Assembly: GCA_016808115.1 (NCBI GenBank)
Contig: JAEQBH010000033.1
Location: forward strand, 1,101,001 to 1,165,000
Source: Tetrastigma voinierianum
Lineage: Eukaryota; Streptophyta; Magnoliopsida; Vitales; Vitaceae
Direction of reading: 5' to 3'
DNA length: 64,000 nucleotides
The position numbers and the translations under genes are program-made. Shown here one piece after another: positions 1-11,817 of this stretch (position 1 is its first letter; each line of letters starts with the position of its first letter). The notes beneath the pieces were generated by a model. The model was not told the origin of the DNA. It saw only the letters and a program-made list of their open reading frames with translations, and made no database searches.

Positions 1-1699
1 ACGTGTTGAGTGGCTCACTGAGCCACATGTCAAATGGAGAGCAAGTCAAACACAAGTCTAAGTAGGACCCATGTGTGACATATGTCACAACTTGATAGAG
101 AGGAAATTTAAAGTTATGAATAAGAGATAAGAAAATCCATGGAAGGCAATAGAAAGTTGACATGTGGCAAGGGAGAACACTCCCACTTGATCATGTTTGA
201 CCAAATCGGTGGAGGAAGAGAGAGAGAAAAGAGAGGGGAAAAAGAAGAGAGAATAAGAAGTAGAGAGAGAAGCTTTACCTTCTCGCTAGATCTTCCGGCG
301 ATCGAACCATCGGTTCCCATTGGAGCAAGAAGGAAATGAAATCGGGGATTTTCAACATACTCCAAGAGGTAGAGGTTTCCTCCTATTTGGTTTAATTCTC
401 GTTTAAAATCCATAAAAATGGTTTTAGTGTTTTGAGGCCGTAAATGGCCATGCTTTCTAGCCCCAAAGATTTCTAGGCTATTTTCAAACAACTTAGAAAC
501 TGAAATTCCGGGACTATTTTCAAACAGTTCGGAGCTGGATTGTGAAACTGATTTTTCGGACTGTCCATGTGTACGGTTATGTGTGTATTGTGATATTGAA
601 TAACATGATTGGTTGTGTGAAAGTATGTTGTTAATGCATTCTCAATTGATGTATTAACATGGAGTATTTGAATGATGTGAATTATATGATAGAAAAATAC
701 AACGTTGAATCATGAATGGTGTATACATGAATTGGCATGGTTGCATTCATATGCACGATCACATCATGTGGAGTAGGGTATGGGTGCAAGGTCATGGTCG
801 ATTCACCATTTTTGGTGAATGTGCGGTGAGCTCAAAATGGATAGCGTCAACATTCAGACTCATAGGGGTATGAATTCAAAACGAAACAAATATATATACG
901 TGTGTTGGGTGTAGAAAGTTAGGGTAGGTCCCCCTGCGGTGAAAGACCCAAATTTACACATGCGGTTAGACATGATCACCAAGCCGGTGGCTAAGTAAAA
1001 AGGTCAAAGGCATACGACGTTCGGTCAAACCTTAAAAATAGCGTTACATAAATAAACACGTGAATTTGATGATATTCAAATGGATATTGGAGGTCGCTCC
1101 AATGAGTTGAGTCATTGATTGAAATAACAATGACTGGTTTTTCACACTTGGAATTGCATGTGTGAGGGAGATGGTCGGGACTCGGGTTGTGAGCATGAGG
1201 AGTCTCATCTGATGCATATCATGAAATCACTCCATGAAAGATTTGCAATTGTATGGAATGTGAATGGATGTTTATGTGCCATTGCATGCGCATTTAGGTG
1301 GGGAGTAACCCTTGTAGGAAAATTCAACTACTAGGTATTTCTCACCCTCTCGTGGGAAATAATTTCGTCTGGGAGGCACAGGGGATGAAGTCCATCCAGG
1401 ACAACAAGTGTGAAGGAAGGCCATATTTTGCCTTGTTTTTGTATTATGTAAATTTTGGGTGGAAAACCCTGTTTCTGTAATTTTAATTAAAGAACGTAGA
1501 GTTGTAATTAAACTCATTCTATATGATTTATATATCTTAGAAATTTTGTAGAATTCCTATTGTCTTCGGATGAAAAGACAAAATTTTATTGAATTTAGGG
1601 TGCTTTGGAAAGGAAAGGAAAAAAAAAAGAAAAAAAATGGAAAACTAGGTGTATGAGGACTAGGGAGGGACTGTCAGCGAGGGATTCTTCCGGCCACGT

Positions 1700-2119
1700 G
1701 TCGCGACAAGGCTCGCTAGCCGGGCTCCGCGACCCGGACACGGGTGGCGCGAGGCACGTGCACGCAACTAAAACAAGCGTGCGATAGAGACTCTCGGTCT
1801 TGTGTCGTGACAGTACTATCGTGTCACGACAGGGTCTGAGGCTAGGATTAAGTGGCATGGGTAGCGACAAAGGTCTTCTTTGTGCATGAAATCACACGGT
1901 CACGTGTCCGCGGCCAGATTGGCGGTGTTGAGATAGGATGTGGTCAAGGTTGGGAGGCCTTGTGTCGTGACAGTGTGGTGTGACGGGTGTGCACTAGTGC
2001 GCGTGGCAGATGAGTTATGTCATGACAGACTTCTTAAAGTTTTTTGTAGCAACAGAAAATTCTCTCTAGTGACATGGATCATTCGGCCTCGTGTCACGAC
2101 ATAGATTTTATGTCACAAC
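1700..2119. repeat. Dispersed GTCGCGAC palindromes inside the LTR
   Basis: One intact GTCGCGAC lies at 1700-1707. Decayed forms follow: GTCGTGAC at 1804 and 1964, GTCACGAC at 1823 and 2093, GTCATGAC at 2019, GTCACAAC at 2112. Every change listed is C-to-T or G-to-A within a CpG, as expected from deamination of methylated cytosine. The same palindrome recurs in other LTR families of this window. Confidence 0.8.
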
Positions 2120-2204
2120 ACGGTCTAAGGCGGGCAGTCGAGGCGCACAACATTAGAACGCCTTTTCCATCTGTCGACATAAGACTTAGCCGGCGTGTGG
2201 CCAG

Positions 2205-2340
2205 TGCGAGACCTCGCGCTGATATGCGGGGCGCACGCGCGACCATGCCGACCTCGCGCGCGATGCGCGTGACGGTTCCGCCGCGGCGTGTCGCGGCGGC
2301 GTGCCGCGGCGCGCGGCCCGTGCGCCGCCATAGACTTCGA
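2205..2340. other. CpG-saturated block near LTR 3' end
   Basis: About 135 bp consist almost entirely of GCG, CGC and CCG steps, in sharp contrast with the AT-rich sequence on either side. It lies about 100 bp before the LTR 3' end. ORFs reading through it look like by-products of base composition, and I see no protein motif. Confidence 0.7.
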
Positions 2341-2786
2341 CTCAATGCACGGTGTTGTGTTCTGTTGAGTTACTGATCATGGGCATTGTTCACGAACACT
2401 ATTAAAAAAAAAAAAACCTCGAAAGTTGGGGCGTCACATAAGGGGTAATATACTTATTGGTGAAGGTCATATTGGTTCTTGCTTGATACAGATCTCGGTT
2501 TTTTTTTCATGATTTTGTCGTCTTGTTATGACGTTTGGTTTTTTGTCATCAGCTTTAACGTTTTTTTTTCATCGTTTTGATACAACGTTTTATTTATGTA
2601 TGAATGATTCAGACATGCAAAGCATATCCAATTAGACAGAGATAACAAATCATTATCGTCCAATATGTTGTAGAACTGTAGTAATAGGTATTCTAATCAT
2701 AATAATATTATCAAATTTGTAGACTTTGAGTCAATTTATTATGCTATTAACATCGGTGTTGTTTTATCCCTTATGATTTTTAGTTA

Positions 2787-2789
<3 letters not shown>

Positions 2790-2860
<71 letters not shown>
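2790..2860. repeat. (AT)n microsatellite
   Basis: An uninterrupted AT dinucleotide run of about 70 bp. Confidence 0.98.
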
Positions 2861-2862
<2 letters not shown>

Positions 2863-3461
2863 ATGTATTGCTACTTTGAATCAATAAAATATTTCCTTTC
2901 AAAAAGTAAAAGTGTAAAAGACCTTTCAATCTAAGATGAAGAAGACCATATAAATACTATTGAGTCATTCAATATAAGATAAAGAAGAGTGCATAAATAA
3001 TATGTGTCATTCATTTGATTTTTAGATAAAAGTACGTAGATTCTGGAGATTATATCGTTTGAACAAAACAAATTATATAAACATTTGTTAATAATTCAAT
3101 TATTTGTTAGAATTTCTATATAATTTGTTAAAATTTAGTGATTGAAGTTATGTGATATTATGGATCCCGCATTTTGACTATGATACATTTCTTATTAAAA
3201 GGCGAGACTCAATTTTAAATTTTTGAAAAAATATTTTTTTTAAATAGATAAATTTATTAATTCAGATTAGTCATATCATAAATAGAAACACGCAGCATCC
3301 ATGTTAATAGCAAAAAATATCGACTAAAGGCCTACATATTTGATAATCTAACAATGCCTAAAATGCCTAAGATTCCAGATCTGCAACATACTAACGAATG
3401 AGATTTGATTTGATGACCTTGTCATCTAAACTATCAACGTGAAAAACATGAACAAGCTAAT

Positions 3462-3568
3462 TGTCGGCAACACAACTACCCACCGCAAAATGTCGGTGAC
3501 AAAACACGCCGCAACAGTTCGACAACAAAATACATCGCAAAAGGTCGACGACAAAAAACATGAAAAAA
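3462..3568. repeat. About 26-bp degenerate tandem repeat, four copies
   Basis: Four successive units share the pattern GTCGnnnACAAAAnACnnCGCAAAA, starting near 3462, 3491, 3517 and 3543. The copies diverge mainly at CpG steps. No gene overlaps it. Confidence 0.6.
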
Positions 3569-4498
3569 TAGAGAAACAAATAAAGGCAAACTAGATTGAT
3601 GTGGAAAAAAACCACTTTATTGGAAAAGAAACCTAGATATGAGGAAAGAAAACGATGGAAGGGGTGATTTCAACTCAAGAATGACCAAAAAATCACCCAT
3701 CATCTCTATTGAACAAAGACCTAAATGGGAGAACCTGGAGAGAGGTGACTAGGTTTCCAGATAGAGGGGTTTGAAATTTATTTTTATTTTATTTTAAAGG
3801 GGGGAACAAAATAAGAAAGCAAAAATTCATCCTAATGACTTTCTAAAAAGAAAAGATGTTTAGGAAAATTGAGCTTAAGTCCTGAGTAGTCGTGCTACTC
3901 TATGACGAATGTAATAGGATAGTAAGTCTGAGACCTCTAATCCCTTATTTAAACGGTCTCTACTAAGCAAGTTTAGGAAATTATGACAATCAATTAATTT
4001 ATTTCGGATACTAAGAAATAAACACCAATAAATCAACAATACACGAGAGCACATACAACAAATAAATAAGTAAATAAATAACAAGCACGGTTAAATGAGT
4101 ATCTTTGCGACGAATCGAAAGCTCTATCAATAAAAAACAAGGTTAGTGGAATAACATATAAAAAATAATTCATAATTAAATTAGAAAATCAAATTATAAT
4201 TCAAGTGTCAAGTTATTAATCAAATGATAGGATGTCGAACTTCCACCAAAGCCCATTTATTTAGCAGATGAGTCAACTCCACAAGGCTCAAGTTTACTAA
4301 AATTATGGAATTGAGTACGCTTTTGGATTATTTTTTTTAAATCATGTTGAAGATGGTAATTATGGAAAATGAAATTTTGATTTGGGATTTTAGAAAATAT
4401 GATTCCTAGTTTAGGAAATTTGAGAAATAGATTTTTTATTTAAGAAATTAAGAGATGAATATTTTTATTAAATTTTAAATTCAAGGTAGTAAATTGTT

Positions 4499-6030
4499 TG
4501 TTGGATCCTTATCTGTTTTTGAATGAAATTGATTTTGTTTGGAACCAGTTAGATAAATGAATTAAAATCCTTTATTACCTTTTTATGACCTATTTAAATT
4601 TCCCAACATAAACAGTCAGAGCTTCATTGTTCTTTTGTTCTTCTGTTCATCTTCCTATGCACTATTTATAAATGTCAGGATCTTAGCCACAACACTCTAC
4701 CCAACCCAAGTCGTATTCTTCCTTATCTCTCTCATCAATAATACAAATCAGTGATAGAGCAAACCTGTTCTAGTTCACCGAAGTGGTGCAAGGTGCTTTG
4801 CCAACCATTCATCAAGTCGTTTCATTCTAGGAGATAGACGCCAGTGTGATATTCTCCAAGCAACAGAGGAGACGGTGAATTTGTTTTAAGGAGATCGTGA
4901 CTCCTCACGAGACTTGGCGTTTCGATCTCTGACTAAGACTTGATTTTTTTTTTCTAGCTGATCGAAAAGAAAAAAAGTGTCAAAAAAATAAAAAGCAAAA
5001 GAAGGTGATCGGAAAAGAGAGGTGATCGGTAGGGAAAAAAAGAAAAGGAAAATTTCCTTTCCTTAAAGGAAAGTTTAAGGAAAAAAAAAATTGTTTCATA
5101 AGGATAACAAAAATTTGTCAACAAATGTTTAATAGAAAAAAAAAAAAACAAACAAATTGTTTCCTAAGGAACTAAAAAAAACTTGTAAATTTTTTTCCTT
5201 TTAAATAATTATCCTTTTGGGTTTTTTGTTTAACAATTAGGTTTTTCTTTTTGTTTGTTGTTTTCTGGAAATCAAATGAGGGAAAAAGAGTTTTTTTTTT
5301 TTTTTTTTTACGATCTTTTAAACAATTATCTTCAAATTTTCTTTTAGTTTGGGTTTTGAAATAAAAAAAGAAAGAACTATCTCCTTTTACTTAACAAAAG
5401 TGAAAATTTTGTTTTCTTAAAGGATAATGGTTTTTATTTGGGTTAGTTTAAGGAAGGAAAAAAACTTTTTTGTTAATATTAAGCCAACTTTTGATAAAAG
5501 GGTTAAAATAAAAAAAGGAAAAGAAAGTTGTTCCTTTATTCCTTCGGGAAGGACAAAAAAAAAAAAATTAAATAATCAAACAAACAATGGTTTGTTGGTT
5601 TATTAAAGAAAATCCTAGTACAAAAGTACAAGGAAGAGTTTTGAACCCATAACCTAGCATTCAAAAAGATAATACTTTACCACTAGGCTACACACTTAGT
5701 TGTGATTTTCTTTGCGAGGAATATATCTTAAGGAGATAAGCCTATTAGGCTAAACTCTACACTCACTTTGTGGATTTGTGTCAATTCCTTTTTGGTCTAA
5801 GGAAATTGGAAATTATGAAACTGAGAAGTTCTGTCTAATGAGTTTGGATCTTTAGCGAGACCGTTTGTGACCTCTCCAATTTTTTCTAAGAACTGAATAT
5901 TTGGTCGGCTCGAATTTCTATGCCCCGCAAGTCTTTCTTGGGAATACTCGTAACATGTTATTTTCAAATATTATGAGAATTGTTTTAATGAAAATAAAAT
6001 TTGACAAATTTTATGCATTTTTGCAGAGAA
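4499..6030 (+). mobile_element. Probable copia 5' LTR and leader
   Basis: TGTTGGATCC at 4499 looks like a Ty1/copia LTR start. A TATA-like ACTATTTATA lies at 4661-4670, followed by a pyrimidine-rich stretch typical of a transcription start. Copia gag begins directly downstream at 6031. The LTR 3' end and the primer site are not clear, and the segment 4930-5570 is loaded with A and T homopolymers, so the LTR/leader boundary is not resolved. No second LTR is visible. Confidence 0.45.
5636..5690 (-). ncRNA. tRNA-derived (SINE-like) A-box/B-box sequence
   Basis: Read on the minus strand, TAGCCTAGTGGTAAAG (5675-5690) fits the RNA polymerase III A box. GGGTTCAAAACTC (5636-5648) resembles a B box whose CG has decayed. 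The separation of about 30 bp is tRNA-like. It does not fold into a recognisable tRNA and lies in a copia leader, so a SINE head or tRNA fossil is more likely than a functional tRNA. Confidence 0.5.
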
Positions 6031-6602
6031 ATGGAATTTGATTCACACAATGTTGTTCCATTTGCATCTACCCAAGTGGTGATCCCTACTATGGCACAAG
6101 CGCGAATGATGCCTAATATTGTGCCTATCTCTGTCTCACTTGGAAGAAAAACCAGAGAAGTTCAATGGACTTAATTTTAAATTTTGGTAGCAAAAGATGT
6201 TATTTTACCTTACCACCTTGAATCTTGCGAGATTCTTGACTAAAGATGCTCCTAAACTCAAAGAGGATGAGAACGATATCCAAGTCATCAGTGTGATAGA
6301 TTATTTGAAGCATTTAGACTTTCTTTGTAAAAATTATGTCTTGAATTGGTTGATTGATTCTTTGTATAATGTTTATTATACTAAGAGTTCAGGAAATGAG
6401 ATATGAGAATCTCTAGACAAAAAATATAAACCCGAGGATGCTGGGGCCAAGAAGATTCTCGTGGATCGTTTCCTTGATTACAAAATGGTAGATTAGAATA
6501 TCATGATCAGACAAGTCCAAGAACTTCCGGTAATCCTCCATGAGATTCAAGCCAGGAAATGATGCTGAGCAAAACTTTGCCACAGCACAATCGAGAAGCT
6601 AC
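6031..6602 (+). pseudogene. Ty1/copia gag, 5' part (decayed)
   Basis: An ATG at 6031 opens a sequence that, across several frameshifts, follows plant copia Gag. It includes a KMLFYLTTLNLARFLT segment (around 6197) and the downstream LKEDENDIQVISVIDYLKH, FLCKNYVLNWLIDSLYNVY and FLDYKMVD stretches. It should assemble the virus-like particle core of the element. Frameshifts and stops make it non-functional. The reading is broken at 6602 by a solo LTR and resumes at 8276 on the same Gag region, so one ancestral gene is present in two pieces. Confidence 0.85.
6598..6602 (+). repeat. Target-site duplication GCTAC, left copy
   Basis: GCTAC here is repeated at 8276-8280 on the other side of the solo LTR. 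It falls inside copia gag, and removing the LTR plus one copy joins the two gag halves. Confidence 0.92.
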
Positions 6603-8275
6603 CGTGACACTCCGATCCTGTGGTGTCTCGCTGGCAACCCGCAAACCCGAGGAATACCCGTGTCTCATATTATGAGACCTATACAGAGTAAAATGGCCCT
6701 TGGGCCCATACATGTAAATACTCATTAAAAAATACATCAACTATATTACAATAGTTTAAGAGTTACAGACATTTTAACCAAACATATATCAAAATTTAAA
6801 GTTTTAATACATATTATACAAAATGAATACCAAAGCTACAATCCGGCTTTCTTCTAAAACGCGGCCTCTAGTGAGCGTCGTCCTCCTGTACACTCCCTGT
6901 ACCTTAAATAATGATCCATTGACAGGGTGAGCAATGCCTAGTAGTGATAATTTCCTACATGGGTTACTCCCCACCTAAGTGCACATGAAATGGAAACTAA
7001 ACACACTCAAGAAAATACATGATCCTACTTGAATGTCTACATGACCAATCCCATGTCTCGAGTCCTTATCGACTCCCTCACACATGCTTGAGCTAAATGT
7101 GAGAAAAAAGCAGTTTTCAAAACAAAAGGTTTTTGTTCTCGAAAACTTACTACCGAGTATTGGTAAATATATTAGACAACCCTCTGAGGTGAATTGTTGG
7201 GTAATTCTTCGAAACAGTCATGGATTAGCCTCCAAGATGAACTGTTGTAAAATTCCTTTCACAACCGTTTTCATTTTTCTTTCATTTTCTTTCATGTCAT
7301 GCAGTCACACCTACCACCTAGGGTGCCCCGGTGCATATGGAATGCATTATGCTATTTCCACAGAATTCATGCTAATATATTTTACATGTATATATTAACA
7401 AAATTTAATTCACATTATTCGTGTTATTCAATTCACAACGAATAACACTAAAATTAGCTTACATGGGCTAATAACAATCCAAGCAATTCGTTTTGAATCA
7501 CCCAACAACACAAAAATCACACAACATATCACGTGAACAGTAGAACCCTAAGCTCGGCACTGTTCACGGCCACACAATAGGGATTTTCTCCACTCGGTTC
7601 AAAGATTTTGAGATCGAAAACACGGTTATCCAAGCCTCAACAAATCCCTATCCATTAAAATGGCTCTTAGCCAAAGAATAAACCACGTAGGAAAAGATTC
7701 CTACCTCTTGGAGTTGTCAGAACTACACAAAATTGGCGCCCAAGCGTAGCCCTTGCCGCGTAGATCAACTTTGCTTCTTGGTCCGACGAGAACCGACGGT
7801 CCGAACGCCGGGAAATCTAGAGAGAAGTCACACTTTCTCTCTCTAAAAACTGGTTCTCAGCCCTACTGCACGTTTTTTGTTGTTCCAATGGAGAAGAAGA
7901 AGTCTCTTTTGTCTGATTCATTTAATATTTTCAATTAATTCCTATTTTGTCCTTTAGTTTTGATTATTGACACATGGCATAATCTAAATCATTCATCTCC
8001 ATCATCTCACTAATCATGCAACATGTGTCACATGGGTACATGTAATAGGTGACTTTTGTCACATCACATGTATCTCACAAACCGTCATGACACCTGACTC
8101 TCGGTGCCTCAAAAACGTGAAAGGACGATAGTATTGAAATTCGACAAAATTCGACGTGAGACTATTCCAACGGTGAAGTCCGTTTCGTCGTCCGAGATCT
8201 AGAAAAAATTCTGGATTTTGACCAAAATTACCATTTTACTCTTTTCGGAAAATTAGAATTTTCTTGGGTTTTACA
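6603..8275 (-). mobile_element. Solo LTR, chromovirus-type, minus orientation
   Basis: The plus strand runs from CGTGACACTCC (a TGTGACACCCC-type end whose first T has become C) to GGGTTTTACA at 8275, 1673 bp in all. Exact GCTAC duplications flank it. It shares internal blocks with the LTRs at 10237, 54347 and 58878: 'GTGAGCAATGCCTAGTAG' near 6930, 'CTCCCCACCTAAGTGCA' near 6970, and a 'GACAACCCTCTGA' segment near 7174. No internal domain or primer site is present, so this is the product of recombination between two LTRs. ORFs inside have no recognisable domain. Confidence 0.92.
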
Positions 8276-9107
8276 GCTACCTTCAACTGGGAAATACTTT
8301 AAGAATTACCTCAAGCATAAGGGAAGGAGATGAGCATCAAAGATCTAATTATTAGACTTCGTATCGAATAAGAAAATATGGGATTTTAGAATAAAGGGGA
8401 ACACAATCCGAGTGAGGCCAAGGCTAACTTTGTGGAACATGGTCAAGGTTCCAATTTCAAGAAAGCCAACAACAAAGGGAAAGGCTGTTGGAACCTAAAT
8501 GGGGAATCACTAAGAAGCAGAAGTTCCAAGGGAAATTTTTCAATTGTGGGAAGCAAGGTCGCAAATCTTCGGATTGCTGATTGCCAAAAAGGAACAAACC
8601 CAAGGAAGCCAATGTGGTTGATGGCATTATTAAGGATGTGTCTAACATTGACCTTACAATAGTAATCTCTGAGGTAAACTTGGTGGGATCCAATCCCAAT
8701 GAATTGTGGATTGACACGGGTGCTACTTTCTATGTGTGCTCGAACAAGAAGATGTTCTCCACATTTGAACCAACTAAGACTAGGGAAAAGGTGTACATGG
8801 GAAACTCGGCCACCTCTGAAATCAAAGGCCAAGGAAAGGTAGTCTTAAAGATGACTTTTGGAAAAGAGTTGACTGTAACAAATGTATTGTATGTACCTGA
8901 AATCTACAAGAACTTATTGTTTGATTCATTGCTGAATGGTCATGGATTTTGGTTATGTTTGAGTTAGAAAATTTTGTTTTATCAAAGAGTGAAATGTATG
9001 TCGAAAAAGGGTATATGAGTGATGGCATGTAGAAGCTTAATCTAATGACTATCATTAATTCATATATGAATAAAGCTAGTACTTCTTCTTATATTCTCGA
9101 GTCTACT
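8276..9107 (+). pseudogene. Ty1/copia gag 3' part and aspartic protease (decayed)
   Basis: The sequence resumes directly after the target duplication with the FKNYLKHK portion of Gag, then a basic segment and a decayed CCHC-type knuckle region near 8520-8590. The best-preserved stretch is 8581-8967 (128 residues) and holds the retropepsin motif LWIDTGATFYVCSNK, with the D-T/S-G active triad as DTG. It is followed by the VTNVLYVPEIYKNLL block typical of the copia protease-integrase linker. Decay sets in after about 8968, although remnants matching KASTSSYILES continue to 9107. Integrase and reverse transcriptase are absent because the element stops where an LTR-like TGTAACACCCC begins at 9108. 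Confidence 0.88.
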
Positions 9108-9392
9108 TGTAACACCCCAAATTATACCCTAGTAGTTTTATGACATGTTTAGGGTATAATGGAAATCAAATTTGTTTTTTTTTTGGAAATTTAATAGTTA
9201 AGTGTGAAAAAGGATATAACTGGAATTATTAAAGAAGTAAAGAGGATAATGTTAAAATTTCAATTCTATTTTCTCCAAACCCTTTCTATCGAAATAGGCA
9301 AAAGATTAAAACATGACATTGTCTCAAAACTCTTCCAGTTATATCATAACTTGGACCATTGGAACTATCTTAATGCTATAATTTGTCTAGAA

Positions 9393-9395
<3 letters not shown>

Positions 9396-9461
<66 letters not shown>
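9396..9461. repeat. (AT)n microsatellite
   Basis: A pure TA/AT run followed by a short T run. Confidence 0.97.
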
Positions 9462-9465
<4 letters not shown>

Positions 9466-10231
9466 TTTTTATCCATTATCTAGTAAATATAATATCGCCC
9501 AACTCAACCAATAATGAAATTCAGAGTCTAGAAACAGACATTTATTTCTCTAGTGGATTATAACACAACTTTCTTAGTATTTTGCTCGATGCTTCATTAA
9601 AATTGTAACACTTATTGATTACCTTGCTTTACCAATACCAACACACTTAAGAACAATTAAGTACTAGATGCTAAGGAAACAACATCCTCTCAACTCTAAG
9701 GGAAATAGAGTCTAGCTGCAAGCAAAGAAGAACAAAAAGATAAAATAAAATAAATCAAAGCTTATTGAGTTGAAGAAACTTACAAGATATCCCTATCAGT
9801 CAGTTGAAGCTCAGGTTTATGTAAGAAAAAAGTTCAACATGAAATATAAAAATACATTGAGATAAGTTAAAGAAAGTAGAAATTTGAAAGTATTAGCTTC
9901 TTATCAAAATAAGTCTAAGTGAAAGTATCATTTTTCTTCTTCTTGCCTACTTTAAACCCAAATTGAGATAAAAGCAAGAAGAAGAAAATGAAAGGTGGAA
10001 AAATTTCAAAGGAAAAAAAAAAATAAAAAAACCCCAAATAGAACTTAAAAATAACACAAACATACCAGAGGAAAATAATGAGCACTGAGGGAAAAATAAT
10101 TGAATTTTGCAAAAATTTCACCTCTAAATTTTGAAATATTTCACCTCTAAAATGTCAAAGGAAAATATTTGTTATCCCTTTCCACGGGTTCCTATCAACT
10201 AAGCCACCAACAATATATATTTTCCTTGAGT

Positions 10232-10236
10232 CAAGT
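10232..10236 (+). repeat. Target-site duplication CAAGT, left copy
   Basis: CAAGT precedes the LTR terminus TGTGACATCCC. The partner copy is at 22852-22856, 12.6 kb away, beyond a nested element. Confidence 0.9.
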
Positions 10237-11812
10237 TGTGACATCCCAAAACCCGGGGGTCCTGTTGACCAACTGTCAACCGGCGAAAAACTCTTGGATT
10301 TCGGGTGACCCAATACCGTACTGTTATGTCCCGTTTATTGGGATCCATAATTTCACAAAAATCGGGCATATTCTCCTTTGTTTGAGGAGCTCTACCAAAT
10401 ATACAACCCATATAACAATATATCCACGACCCATCAAGGGTCTCAACAGAAGTAGTAATGACCACACGGGCCCATCTGTCCATATCCACAATATACAATT
10501 ATATCACAATAGTCCATAAGAGTTTATTACAACAATCTTATACGGTACATATATTAAAACTAGCTTGTTAAATATAGTTTATGAAATATTTATCAAAGCC
10601 ACATCCTGGCTTCAAAAATTCACGCCTCGAAGGAGTTTCATCCTTCTAAGACTGCCCCATATACCCGGGAAGGGGTCCCTAATGAGCAAGTATGCAATGC
10701 CCATTAGAGAATAATTCCTACAAGGGCTACTCCCCACCTAAGTGCATGTGCAGTGCCATTTTACACATTCAAGTAAAAGCATACACATTTCTACTCAAAT
10801 GTCTACATACCATGGATGAGAATGTGACTCACTCTGTCCCATGTCTCGAGTCCTTGCCGACTCCCTCACACATGCACATGCCAAGTGTGAAAACCGTCAT
10901 TTATGTTCCATCAATGACCATTTATATAAACCAAATATTTTTGTTTTATAAATCACAATCCATTGGACAATCTCATATATAAACTTGTTTTTACAAAGTT
11001 CCGTGTATTTTTTGTGGGTAGCAAATTTTCTGGTCTCACCTAGTTTGACGCCTTCGACACTTTCACAATCCTCATTGCTCCAGTACATATGTCTAACCAA
11101 GAATACCAGGTTTTTCACTAGAGGGGGTATCTATCCCTTCTTGCTATACACAACACACGTATTTTTCATTTCCTTTTCGTGCAAACTCGTAGACCCATTT
11201 CGACGTTTGTCAAATCCCATCGAGCTCCACCATCGAACACCAAACATAGTGTCGATCTACCATGTACTCACGATATACCATCGAACATCAAACATAGTTT
11301 CGATCTCTACCTTGCACTCACACCCATGTCATCCGATGTCCCATGCATATGCAATGCAAGATGCCATTGCATGTTATATCATGTCACAAGCACAATGAAT
11401 GCTACATGGACAACTCTACTCATGTATATCACCAATGCATCTATATCTATGTGCATATAATTTCCATACATCATTTCATTCATTTATTATATTATCACGA
11501 GCATATACTCCAGCCCATTCATTCAACATCATCTTGTGATGAAAACAATGACACACACACATAAGCAAGCCATGTAAATGACCACTTCACATAACCGTTC
11601 ATCACATGTCAATACGTTGGAGCACTCGTATTGACATCGAAGCAGTCATTACATCCTTCAAGTAGTGGCACACTAACAATCAGGCCATGTCATGGCCATT
11701 GCACACACCAATTCATCACATGTCAACATGTTAGAGCACACACATTAAAATCCAAACATGTCACTCTTAGCCAAGCAATGACAACTTGATCCTCAAGACA
11801 AGTTGTGCCATA

Positions 11813-11817
11813 GATAT
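11813..11817 (+). repeat. Target-site duplication GATAT of element A, left
   Basis: It is identical to 21550-21554, immediately outside the two LTRs of element A. Confidence 0.92.

Larger units (their letters stand above)
1..2438 (+). mobile_element. Chromovirus-type LTR, 3' part (cut by window edge)
   Basis: The block ends in GGGGCGTCACA at 2438, the 3' terminus shared (in reverse) by the LTRs at 6603, 10237, 24366 and 58878. It also carries, in plus orientation, the block 'AGGTGGGGAGTAACCCTTGTAGG' seen reversed in those LTRs, here near 1298-1320. The 5' terminus lies beyond the window. No tRNA-Met-type primer site follows 2438, which suggests a solo LTR or a 3' LTR; the flanking pentamer is TAAGG (2439-2443). 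ORFs inside it are unrelated to known proteins. The assignment to a Tekay-like chromovirus rests on the terminus and on the related LTR at 24366, which is next to a gag and a Met-type primer site. Confidence 0.75.
2439..4498. other. AT-rich interval without recognisable gene
   Basis: This stretch is AT-rich with many stops in all frames. It contains an (AT)n tract and a short 26-bp tandem repeat, annotated separately. I see no coding motif, RNA gene or transposon terminus in the rest. Confidence 0.6.
9108..10236. mobile_element. LTR-like start and AT-rich remnant
   Basis: TGTAACACCCC at 9108 abruptly ends the copia coding remnant and matches the plus-strand edge of minus-oriented chromovirus LTRs. 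No matching 3' end or target duplication was found, so the extent is unknown. The rest of the interval is AT-rich with an (AT)n tract and no gene. Its right part is the original target of the solo LTR at 10237. Confidence 0.4.

Noticed and set aside
2074..2376. 100-residue arginine-rich ORFs on both strands
   Set aside because: They read through the CpG-saturated block; both strands and several frames are open purely because of composition.
9915..10121. 68-residue ORF, phenylalanine-rich, minus strand
   Set aside because: It derives from A-rich sequence with no motif or conservation evidence.
10169..11564. Series of 90-137-residue ORFs
   Set aside because: They lie wholly inside solo LTR F, have no domains, and match non-coding blocks of sister LTRs.
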